Positions 1 to 6,152 of a DNA stretch of 8,956 nt are shown piece after piece. A program made the position numbers and the translations under genes. The DNA is taken from contig CAZUMJ010000062.1 of the NCBI GenBank assembly GCA_964621605.1, positions 1-8,956 of the forward strand. Reading direction: 5' to 3'. Source of the DNA: CAZUMJ01 sp964621605. GTDB taxonomy: Bacteria > Actinomycetota > Acidimicrobiia > Acidimicrobiales > Iamiaceae. The notes below the pieces were generated by a model. The model was given only the letters and a program-made list of their open reading frames with translations, did no database searches and was not told the origin of the DNA. The stretch's first letter is position 1. Each line of letters opens with the position of its first letter.

Positions 1-2
1 GT

Positions 3-1568
3 CGCCTGGAGCAGTCCATCGCCCCCTATCGGTGACGCCGCTGGCGGAATCGGGACTGCGACGGGCTCGACGAGGTGTTCTGGGTCGTCGCCGGAAGTGG
101 GCTGAGGGGCGGGGAGGGAGGTGGGCGCGTCGGGGCGTGCGTCGGCTGGTGCGTCATGCGCGCTCGGTGCGGCTGCGGGCGCCGTGACGTCGATCGCGAT
201 GAGCGCATCATCGGAGGGGCTCACGCCCGGCGCACCGCCCGTGGCCGTGCTGGGTGGGGAAGGTGCACCCGACAGCACCTGGGTGTGGGTCGGAGCCGAT
301 GGAGCCGCGGCAAGAGAGGAGGTGCTCTCCGTCGCGGGAGCCGCGGCGGGAGTCGGGGTGCTCTCCGTCGCGGGAGCCGCGGCAAGAGACGAGTTGCTGT
401 CCGTCGCGGGAGCCGCGGCGGGCGGTGGCGCGTCAGCCGACGAGGGAGCAGCCGAGGTGGTCTGTGCGGCTGCGGCGGGTGATGCTGCGGGGGGCGATGC
501 TGCCGCGGCGGAACCGTCGCCCGCGACGACCTCGGGCACCGTGGTCGGCCCTGGCTGCGGTGGGACGATCAGCGTCCATCCCGGGAGGAGCAGGTTCGGG
601 TCTCGGAGCGCCTTCCCGTCGGGCTGTGGGCGCGCCACGTTGGCCTCGAAGAGTGCAGGGAAGGCAGACGCGTCGCCCCAGACGTGCTTGGCGATCGAGG
701 ACAGGGTGTCGCCTGGTTGCACAAGCCAGGTCTGTGCTGCGGCCGGTGGGGAGCCGGGCACCGCCAGCTCCTGCACCGCCAGCTCCTGCACCGCCAGCTC
801 CGGCACCGCCAGCTCCCATCCGACGCGCAGAAGCTGTGGGTCTCGCCAGGCGGTGCCGTCAGCTTGCAGCCGACCGGTGTTCGCGTCGAAGAGTTCCCGC
901 CACCGCGTGCCGTCACCGAGATGCCGCTCTGCAAGCCCCCACGGGGTGTCGCCCGGGGTGACGACGATCGTTGATGCGTGTCCGCGATCTGAGATGGACG
1001 GCGTCTCGTGCTGCGCGGGTGGCGACGAGCCGGCGTGTGCGACCTCGGGTTGCGAAGCTTCCGCCTGTGCGGCCGCGCCCTCCGCAGAACCAGGGCTGAC
1101 CGTCGTCGTCGTGGGTGAGGGCGCGTCGACGATCGGCACCCCGGGCGTGGTCGCCGAGGGCACGTCGACGATCGCCACCCCGGGTGTGTCCGCCGCCGTG
1201 GCGAGACCGTGGGCAGCGAACGAGCCGGTGAGGGTGGACACGACGAGGAGCGACCCCACGAGATGGCGTGCGGGGGACTGGAGCACACCCGCGAGCGGGA
1301 GCCGCCAGCGCGGTGTGCCGAGGAGGACAGCGGAGAGCTCGAGGAGCACGCTCAGCGTGAACAGCCCCCACGCGGCCCACGCCACAACCTGGAGGACCCC
1401 CAACATGGCGTCGTCGCTGAGGGCAGCCGCAGGGAGCGTGCGTAGCTGTTCGAGGTTCGGAAGGCCGTGGACGGGCCACGAGCCGAAACGGGTGAACACG
1501 AGTGGGGGCACGACGAGCGCGCCCACCAGCGTCAGTGCGGCACACGCGGACTTCGCGAGAGTGCGCAT
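3..1568 (-). CDS. Multi-pass membrane protein with two LysM domains, Tad-operon associated (C-terminus beyond left edge)
   Basis: The reading frame is open from an ATG at 1568 down to the window edge, giving 522 residues without a stop. Hydrophobic segments at about residues 7-24, 54-83 and 102-122 look like three membrane helices. Two LysM-type modules follow, at about 199-255 (VVTPGDTPWGLAERHLGDG...) and 279-336 (WLVQPGDTLSSIAKHVWGD...). LysM modules bind peptidoglycan or related glycans. The rest is Ala/Pro/Ser/Thr-rich linker carrying three separate tandem repeats. The last visible residues (PIGGDGLLQA) may begin another membrane segment. From family knowledge, actinobacterial proteins of this layout often continue into a second membrane region and a cytoplasmic BTAD (bacterial transcriptional activator) domain, but that part is not visible here. 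The start is supported by GGAGG six bases upstream and a one-base TGATG overlap with the preceding TadG-like gene, making it the tenth gene of the pilus operon. The LysM assignment is firm. A wall-anchoring or regulatory role is inference. Confidence 0.85.
   Translation of the reverse strand, partial: MRTLAKSACAALTLVGALVVPPLVFTRFGSWPVHGLPNLEQLRTLPAAALSDDAMLGVLQVVAWAAWGLFTLSVLLELSAVLLGTPRWRLPLAGVLQSPARHLVGSLLVVSTLTGSFAAHGLATAADTPGVAIVDVPSATTPGVPIVDAPSPTTTTVSPGSAEGAAAQAEASQPEVAHAGSSPPAQHETPSISDRGHASTIVVTPGDTPWGLAERHLGDGTRWRELFDANTGRLQADGTAWRDPQLLRVGWELAVPELAVQELAVQELAVPGSPPAAAQTWLVQPGDTLSSIAKHVWGDASAFPALFEANVARPQPDGKALRDPNLLLPGWTLIVPPQPGPTTVPEVVAGDGSAAAASPPAASPAAAAQTTSAAPSSADAPPPAAAPATDSNSSLAAAPATESTPTPAAAPATESTSSLAAAPSAPTHTQVLSGAPSPPSTATGGAPGVSPSDDALIAIDVTAPAAAPSAHDAPADARPDAPTSLPAPQPTSGDDPEHLVEPVAVPIPPAASPIGGDGLLQA
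301..418 (-). repeat. 36-bp in-frame tandem repeat, three units plus a partial fourth
   Basis: Units at 301-336, 337-372 and 373-408 each begin GGAGCCGCGG on the plus strand, and a partial unit follows from 409. Read on the coding minus strand they give a 12-residue repeat of the form A-P-A-T-[D/E]-S-x-[S/T]-x-[L/P]-A-A. It lies in the Ala/Pro/Ser/Thr-rich linker after the second LysM module. The units abut with no spacers, so this is a protein-linker repeat and not a CRISPR array. Confidence 0.85.
756..815 (-). repeat. 15-bp in-frame tandem repeat, four units
   Basis: Four near-identical 15-base units, at 756-770, 771-785, 786-800 and 801-815, share the core CACCGCCAGCTC. On the coding strand they encode ELAVP, ELAVQ, ELAVQ and ELAVP, directly between the two LysM modules. 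Copy number could vary between strains by replication slippage without shifting the frame. Confidence 0.9.
1117..1194 (-). repeat. 39-bp in-frame tandem repeat, two units
   Basis: Units at 1117-1155 and 1156-1194 share GAGGGCNCGTCGACGATCG and the following bases, with a few mismatches. They encode two 13-residue copies (ADTPGVAIVDVPS and ATTPGVPIVDAPS). The copies lie just after the third membrane segment and before the first LysM module. Confidence 0.85.
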
Positions 1569-1996
1569 CAAGGGCCTCCGGGTTGGACCGCCTCAGCGGA
1601 GGCGTGCTGGACGATCGGGACCCGAGCGGGTCGAAGGACTTGGAGTGCAACGACGCGACGGGCCGTGACCGTGATGCGGCTGCCGTCGATGATCGCTTCC
1701 CCCGTGGCTCCGTTGCGTTCGAGGAAGCGCACCGCCGCGGCACGGGCACGGGTGTGATCGAGGCGGACCTCGCCCCGCGCAAGCGCGCCCTCGTCGAGTT
1801 CCTGCGCCCCGTGCCGTGCGGCCGCGCCCGCCAGGTCGAAGGTCGCGCTCTGTGCCCGCAGGAGCACCCCGCCGTCGAGCACGAGACCGAACACGGCAAA
1901 GCACGCCGGGAGCACGATCGCCGCCCATACCGTCACCGAGCCGCCCTCTCGGCGCGGAAGCAACGCGGGGGTGTCGCCGCGGCGCATCGTGCTCAC
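1568..1996 (-). CDS. TadG-like Flp pilus assembly protein (pseudopilin-like N-terminus)
   Basis: A 142-residue protein if started at GTG 1996. The N-terminal region reads RREGGSVTVWAAIVLPACFAVFG, then LVLDGGVLLRAQSATFDLAGAAA. This matches the TadG N-terminal type: a short basic leader, Gly-Ser junction, one long hydrophobic helix, then a helix rich in Ala with a DLAxAAA pattern. TadG/TadE proteins are minor subunits or assembly factors of the Tad machine, anchored in the membrane with the bulk outside. If a pilin-type cut falls after G19, position +5 is Trp (W24), not the Glu of true pilins and TadE. GTG 1996 is preferred because it overlaps the upstream TGA by four bases (GTGA), as at neighbouring junctions. 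ATG 1987 is the alternative and would shorten the protein by three residues. Length is short for TadG proteins, which often carry a large C-terminal domain. Confidence 0.82.
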   Translation of the reverse strand: MSTMRRGDTPALLPRREGGSVTVWAAIVLPACFAVFGLVLDGGVLLRAQSATFDLAGAAARHGAQELDEGALARGEVRLDHTRARAAAVRFLERNGATGEAIIDGSRITVTARRVVALQVLRPARVPIVQHASAEAVQPGGP

Positions 1997-2403
1997 GGCT
2001 GTTCTCGGAAGCGATCGATGGCCTCGGTGCTCTGCCCCACGACGGTGATGACGCCGGGGATCGGCGCCAGTGCGGTGGCTGCAAGGTCGACGTCGCACGC
2101 GATGGTGACGGTGACCTCGGTTGCGGTCACCGTCGCCTCCCAGCGAACGTGCCGGCAGCCCGGACCGCCTTCTTGGAGCGCCTCGGCTGCCTCGCGCTCG
2201 ACTCGCGGGCTCGCTGCGTTGGGGTCGCGGGCCAATGAGAGCGAACGTGCGCTGCTGTGGGCGACGGCTTCGAGGTCGGCTCGGTGCGCGCCGACCCGTC
2301 CGGCGGCCACGACGAGCGCGAGGAGGACGAAGAACAGGGGAGCGACGAGCACGAGTTCGACGGTGGACGACCCCCGATCGCGCCTCGCGGCGTGCTTGCT
2401 CAC
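1993..2403 (-). CDS. TadE-like pseudopilin 2
   Basis: A 136-residue protein starting at GTG 2403. The leader MSKHAARRDRG is followed by SSTVELVLVAPLFFVLLALVV. If processed after G11, Glu lies at +5 (E16), the hallmark of type IVb pilins and TadE/TadF pseudopilins cut by the Tad prepilin peptidase. After the membrane helix comes a soluble domain of about 95 residues containing two cysteines (...GGPGCRHVRWE... and ...VTIACDVDL...) that could form an extracytoplasmic disulfide. TadE proteins are thought to help initiate or stabilise Flp pilus assembly. The gene is coupled at both ends by four-base GTGA overlaps, with the first TadE-like gene upstream and the TadG-like gene downstream. Confidence 0.88.
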   Translation of the reverse strand: MSKHAARRDRGSSTVELVLVAPLFFVLLALVVAAGRVGAHRADLEAVAHSSARSLSLARDPNAASPRVEREAAEALQEGGPGCRHVRWEATVTATEVTVTIACDVDLAATALAPIPGVITVVGQSTEAIDRFREQP

Positions 2404-2831
2404 GGCGTCACGGCCTCGACGGGGGCGTGCACGACGACGTGCAGGGGGAGCCTCACTCCGAACAACACCGACGCGACGTGCCCGTCCACCTCGACGGTCG
2501 CGGTTCGGGTGTCGCGCCAGGTGAGCACGCGAGGTTCGAGTAGCGCACCCGCGGACTGGCGGAGGAAGGCCTCTGCCTCCATCTGCGCCGCTGCGTTGTG
2601 CTGCAAGGTGTCGCTCGGGGGGCTGCGGCCGTCGGAAGGGCGACGCGCGACTTCGACCGCCTTGCGGGCGGCAAGCGTGGCTGCGGCCTGCGTATGGAAG
2701 TACAGACCGGCTTGCACCACGAGCAGGAGGAGCACGAGCGCGACGGGGAGCACGATCGCCACCTCGACCGTGGCCGACCCGTGGTCGCCGCGCGGGCGCG
2801 CGCTGCCCGAGCCAGAGAGGGGCCGCAGCAT
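2400..2831 (-). CDS. TadE-like pseudopilin 1
   Basis: A 143-residue protein starting at ATG 2831, four bases after the pilin stop codon. An 18-residue leader with several basic residues ends in DHG, followed by SATVEVAIVLPVALVLLLLV. A cut after G18 puts Glu at +5 (E23), matching prepilin-peptidase substrates of the TadE family. The hydrophobic helix spans about residues 24-43. The remainder is a soluble domain with an amphipathic Ala-rich helix and a C-terminal beta-rich stretch, expected outside the membrane. No clear Shine-Dalgarno precedes the ATG, so translation probably depends on ribosomes finishing the pilin gene. It resembles its downstream neighbour in architecture but not closely in sequence beyond the N-terminus. 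Confidence 0.88.
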   Translation of the reverse strand: MLRPLSGSGSARPRGDHGSATVEVAIVLPVALVLLLLVVQAGLYFHTQAAATLAARKAVEVARRPSDGRSPPSDTLQHNAAAQMEAEAFLRQSAGALLEPRVLTWRDTRTATVEVDGHVASVLFGVRLPLHVVVHAPVEAVTP

Positions 2832-2835
2832 GTGC

Positions 2836-3042
2836 TCAGAGGTGGATGCCCGCGACCTTGCCGTTCACCAACAAGGTGATGGTCGCCATCGTGGCGAGTG
2901 CCAGGGCGGCAAGGGAGGCGGCGATGATGACCGTTTCGATGGTGCTCGCCCCGCCGTCCCCCCGAGCGGCACGCGCCGCCACGCGTCGGCGGAGGGCTCG
3001 CAGAGCAGAGGGGATGCGAACGTCGAAACGGGTGGTGGGCAT
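2836..3042 (-). CDS. Flp-type (type IVb) prepilin, very short
   Basis: A 68-residue protein. Residues 1-31 form a leader with eight arginines ending in RGDGG. The following ASTIETVIIAAS places Glu at +5 (E36) if cut after G31. One hydrophobic helix runs to about residue 58, and the tail is only about ten residues (VNGKVAGIHL). The predicted mature form is 37 residues. The usual Flp motif has Tyr after the Glu, but Thr is present here. Its place between the TadC-like and TadE-like genes is the standard position of the structural pilin in actinobacterial Tad clusters. It is the only gene in the cluster preceded by a clear gap (13 bases) and has a strong AAGGAG five bases before ATG 3042, consistent with high expression. 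It may be the major pilin, although a minor pseudopilin is possible. Confidence 0.85.
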   Translation of the reverse strand: MPTTRFDVRIPSALRALRRRVAARAARGDGGASTIETVIIAASLAALALATMATITLLVNGKVAGIHL

Positions 3043-3047
3043 CGAGG

Positions 3048-3053
3048 CTCCTT
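3048..3053 (-). promoter_or_regulatory. Strong Shine-Dalgarno of the pilin gene
   Basis: On the minus strand AAGGAG lies five bases before ATG 3042. It is the best ribosome-binding site of the cluster. Most neighbouring genes overlap the previous stop and have weak or no such motif, so this site may raise pilin output relative to the assembly proteins. Confidence 0.7.
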
Positions 3054-3055
3054 GG

Positions 3056-3979
3056 TCACGGGGTCTGCTGGAGGATGAGGAACAACGCGGGGAAGGTGAG
3101 GAACCACAGGAAGCCGATCAGCAACATGGCTCCGGGGATCGCCATCCGTTCGGTGGCTGCCTGCGCCTGACGCTCGGTGTCGGCGATGAGGCGTTCACGC
3201 ATGGTGCGCGCCCGGCTTGCAACGGTCTCTCGCACAGCGGCGCCTTCGTTGCCGGCAAGGGCCAGCGTGGCGCCGAGCTCCACCAGGTCGACGACCCCGA
3301 TGGCGTGGCCGAGCTGTTGCAACGACTCCCACGGTGGGTCGTCTGCGAGGTAGCCCACCTGGAGGGCGTCGCGCAGCAGCTGGAACGCCGGACCATCGCC
3401 TGCGTTCGCAGCGTCGAACAAGGCCGCGTAGGTCTCGTGCCCGGCCGACATCGCCATGCCGGCGATGTCGCAGTAGCACGACAACGCGTGCATGAATGCC
3501 TCGCGCGCTCGCCGAGCCTCGGCGCGGACCTGGCGGTAGGGCAGAAGTATGGCGACCGTCGCACCTGCAACCGCGAGCCAGACGGGGATCGCGGGCGGGA
3601 CGTGCATGCCGAGCAGAAGGGCACCGCCGGCCACTGCGGGAGCCCAGAAGAACCCGATGAGGGCAAAGACCACGGTCTGTGTGGCGACCGCCGCGGGGGC
3701 GAGGCCGAGGAGCCGGAGGTCTGCGTCGATCCGCTCCCATACCGGACTGATGGCTCGGTGTTGCACCAAGGCGCTGGCGACTCGATCGCGGGCGACGCGT
3801 TCCCGGCCGTCGGACGCCACCGCGTGCTCGTTGGTGGCGGTGCGGTGGTGGTGTGCGTCGAGGCGGGCGATCGCGCGCGTGATCGGTTCATGGGCAGGGA
3901 GCAGGCCGCGCCAGACGAGGAGCATTCCGAGCGTGGCGGTCATGCTGCCGAGCACGGCGCCGCCCATCGTGGCGCTCAT
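3056..3979 (-). CDS. tadC: TadC-like inner-membrane platform protein (type II secretion F domain)
   Basis: A 307-residue protein starting at ATG 3979, which overlaps the TadB-like stop by four bases (ATGA). Hydrophobic segments lie at about 5-23, 98-123, 128-147 and 281-303. The T2SF-type cytoplasmic domain occupies about 155-275, with the pattern AREAFMHALSCYCDIAGMAMSAGHETYAAL, a downstream LVELGATLALAGNEGAAVRETV and an RERLIADTERQAQAATERM helix leading into the last membrane segment. This matches the second GspF-family protein of Tad loci, which together with TadB forms the membrane platform on which the CpaF/TadA ATPase acts to add or remove pilins. The frame stays open well upstream over the TadB gene, but that part is arginine-rich nonsense, so the overlap start was chosen. 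Confidence 0.9.
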   Translation of the reverse strand: MSATMGGAVLGSMTATLGMLLVWRGLLPAHEPITRAIARLDAHHHRTATNEHAVASDGRERVARDRVASALVQHRAISPVWERIDADLRLLGLAPAAVATQTVVFALIGFFWAPAVAGGALLLGMHVPPAIPVWLAVAGATVAILLPYRQVRAEARRAREAFMHALSCYCDIAGMAMSAGHETYAALFDAANAGDGPAFQLLRDALQVGYLADDPPWESLQQLGHAIGVVDLVELGATLALAGNEGAAVRETVASRARTMRERLIADTERQAQAATERMAIPGAMLLIGFLWFLTFPALFLILQQTP

Positions 3980-4800
3980 GTCGGGCCGACTCGGGTGAGG
4001 AAGCGTTCGACAGGCGCGGCCCGCCCCATGCGGTGCATCCACCAGAACCCGAGCGCCCAATAGCCCGTCACGACCACCAGCACGAGCTGACCGAGGGGAG
4101 AGCGGTAGGGGGCGAGGTAGCCGCGCGCCAGGAGCGCGAGCGCAAGGACGAAGCCGCCCACGATCATCGCGACGAGTCGCATCGTGGCGCGCGGGCGAGC
4201 ACGGGCCACGTCGAGTCGCCGGTACATGGTTGCTTCGAGGTGCGCGACGTGCGCGAGGTCGTCGAGCACGAGCCGCACGCGACGTGACCCTGCCGACGAC
4301 GCGAGGCGTAACGCGGTGGTGAGCAGATCCCCGAGGGGATGGGCGAGGTCGTCTGCGAGACCGTGCAGTGCGTCGTCGAGCGGCTCGGTTTCGAGCCTTC
4401 GAACGAGGTTGGTGACCGAGGGAGCGATCGGTTGCGGCGCGGACGACGCGGTTGCGACGAGGATTCCCTCGATGCCGCGGGAGGTGCCTGCGGCATCGCG
4501 CAGGAGCTCGCACCAGCCCGCGATGGCCTCTGTGCGTGCGGCGTGATCGGCCGCCGGTCGGTGCTGTCTGCGCCCGACCAGCCACCAGCCGAATGCGGCA
4601 CCGCCGACCGCTGCGACCGGCCATCGAGTGAGGAGCACGGCGGCCATGCCCGTGCCGAACGAGACGGTGCCGCGCAGTGTGGCGGCACCATCCGGGAGGA
4701 CCCGCCGCGACGGCGGACGCTCCTGGCGGCGCGATCCACCGACCATGAGCACGCCACCCGCGAGCGCGAGCACGACGCCGAGGATGGCTCCGCCGATCAT
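3976..4800 (-). CDS. tadB: TadB-like inner-membrane platform protein (type II secretion F domain)
   Basis: A 274-residue protein starting at ATG 4800, overlapping the CpaF stop by four bases (ATGA). Hydrophobic segments are seen at about 3-21, 47-75, 208-225 and 237-255. The cytoplasmic domain between them has the T2SF pattern: RTEAIAGWCELLRDAAGTSRGIEGI near residue 90-113, the LDDALHGLADDLAHPLGDLLTTAL stretch near 141-164, and a long helix with LEATMYRRLDVARARPRATM before the last membrane pair. It is the partner of the TadC-like protein encoded next to it. Both belong to the GspF family of platform proteins. Length is typical of actinobacterial TadB. No unusual residues were noticed. Confidence 0.9.
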   Translation of the reverse strand: MIGGAILGVVLALAGGVLMVGGSRRQERPPSRRVLPDGAATLRGTVSFGTGMAAVLLTRWPVAAVGGAAFGWWLVGRRQHRPAADHAARTEAIAGWCELLRDAAGTSRGIEGILVATASSAPQPIAPSVTNLVRRLETEPLDDALHGLADDLAHPLGDLLTTALRLASSAGSRRVRLVLDDLAHVAHLEATMYRRLDVARARPRATMRLVAMIVGGFVLALALLARGYLAPYRSPLGQLVLVVVTGYWALGFWWMHRMGRAAPVERFLTRVGPT

Positions 4801-6152
4801 GGCCTGCCCTGGAGCTCGTCGCGCCGTGCCGGCGCATAGCCGTGTTGACGAAGGAGATCGAGCAGCGGGCGCGGCACGATGCCGGTGCGTGTGGCGCGTC
4901 CCGTCGTCGGATGGGGCGTGAACCAGGCGTCGGATACGACTTGCCTCCCCTCGGGGTCGTACCCGTGGACGTGGCGGACCTCGGCAACGACGCGCCGGTC
5001 TGTCGCGTCGCGACCGATGAAGACGACGAGGTCGAGCGCGAGCGCCGCGAGCGCGAGCACGTCCTCGGAGCGCCAGTCGCGTCCGCGTGATCGTGCGTAG
5101 ACGGGGAGGCGAGGGAAGATCGCCGCGGAGGATGGGGCGTGGATCGTGCACCATGACCCCCGTACTCCTTGGCTCATCGCCTCGAGCATGGGGATGACCT
5201 CATCGGCAAGTACCTCACCCACGACGATGCGCTCGGGTGTGAGCCGCTTCGCGTGCCAGACGAGCTCCGCGAGCGTCACGGCGCCGTCGCCCTCCATGTT
5301 GGAGGGACGTTCACACAGGGTGATGACCTCACGGTGTCGTTCGGGGGAGTGGTCGAGATGCAGCTCCGGCTCGGACTCGAGCACGAGGACCCGTTCGTCG
5401 ACCCCGCACTCGTGGAGGCACGCGCGCAGCAGGGTGGTCTTGCCGGTGCCCTGACCACCGGCGACGAGCACGTTCAACCGAGCCCGCACCGCCGCTGCGA
5501 GGAGGCTGCGAACCTCGTCGCTGAACATCTGTCGTGCCATGAGGTCGTCGAGGTCATGGTCGACCAGCGGGTGGCGCCGAATCGTCAGGTGGGGTTCGGC
5601 GCCGATCCATGCGTTCGCCGTGAGCCGGGAACCGTCGGGAAGCGCAAGGTGCAGCATCGGGTGACTGAAGTTGAACTCCTTCTCGACGGTGCCGGAGCGA
5701 CGTGCCACGTGTGCGAGGAGCTCGATCACCTCGCGGTCGGACGAGAACGGAGAGGGGTGGCGGTGTCGTGAGCCGTCGAGGTGTTCGACGGTGACGTGAC
5801 GACACCCGTGGACGTGGATGTTCAACGCGTCGTTCATGGAGAGGAACGCATCGAGCCCAGGAAGGGTCGAGAAGACCTGGGCGAGCACCCGATCGACAAG
5901 TGCAGCGCGCGCGGCGTCGGGGATGGGGGAGCCACCCGCGCGCAGCTCGTTGCGGTTCTGCTGATCGACCGCCCGTTGGAGGATCGATCTGGCGAGTTGC
6001 TGCTCGTCGAGGGAGTCGAGCGGCGCCATGCCCGATTCGCGCCGCTGTTCCCGCTGCGCGGCCAGCCCGTCTGCGACGGCCCGGCGGAGTTGGGCGTCGC
6101 CGTCGAGGGAAGCCGGCGCGACCGGCGAGTGCTCAGCCGTGCGTGGGGGCAT
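4797..6152 (-). CDS. cpaF: CpaF/TadA-family pilus assembly ATPase
   Basis: A 451-residue secretion ATPase of the VirB11/GspE type that would power Flp pilus assembly as a hexamer on the TadB/TadC platform. Residues 1-100 form a charged helical N-terminal region. A PAS-like N-terminal domain follows (about 100-195, ending HLTIRRHPL). The RecA-like core shows Walker A GQGTGKTT at 233-240, an Asp-box-like LESEPELHLD at 258-267, Walker B RIVVGEV at 308-314 with catalytic-type Glu 313, and a His box TIHAPSS at 336-342. The His box has Pro where HANS is usual. The ATG at 6152 has AAGGG seven bases upstream. This start makes the gene overlap the CpaE-like gene by 20 bases. The next ATG would remove 41 residues. 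Family assignment is firm. The exact start is less so. Confidence 0.93.
   Translation of the reverse strand: MPPRTAEHSPVAPASLDGDAQLRRAVADGLAAQREQRRESGMAPLDSLDEQQLARSILQRAVDQQNRNELRAGGSPIPDAARAALVDRVLAQVFSTLPGLDAFLSMNDALNIHVHGCRHVTVEHLDGSRHRHPSPFSSDREVIELLAHVARRSGTVEKEFNFSHPMLHLALPDGSRLTANAWIGAEPHLTIRRHPLVDHDLDDLMARQMFSDEVRSLLAAAVRARLNVLVAGGQGTGKTTLLRACLHECGVDERVLVLESEPELHLDHSPERHREVITLCERPSNMEGDGAVTLAELVWHAKRLTPERIVVGEVLADEVIPMLEAMSQGVRGSWCTIHAPSSAAIFPRLPVYARSRGRDWRSEDVLALAALALDLVVFIGRDATDRRVVAEVRHVHGYDPEGRQVVSDAWFTPHPTTGRATRTGIVPRPLLDLLRQHGYAPARRDELQGRP

Noticed and set aside
301..418. CRISPR-like 36-bp repeats
   Set aside because: The units abut directly without spacers, are in frame with the LysM protein, and no cas genes are near.
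121..1668. A 515-residue open frame on the plus strand opposite the LysM protein
   Set aside because: Its translation is low-complexity Ala/Gly/Ser/Thr with no domain, while the minus strand in the same place encodes two clear LysM modules and membrane helices and joins the operon by a TGATG overlap. Long antisense frames are expected in DNA this G+C-rich.
2846..4063. A 405-residue open frame on the plus strand across the TadC region
   Set aside because: It is antisense to a well-supported TadC/pilin region, has no recognisable domain and has a charged, Gly-rich composition typical of a shadow frame.
3980..4987. Upstream in-frame extension of the TadC reading frame (would make a 643-residue protein)
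   Set aside because: The extra part is Arg/Pro-rich, lies across the TadB gene in another frame and matches no domain. ATG 3979 with the ATGA overlap is the sensible start.
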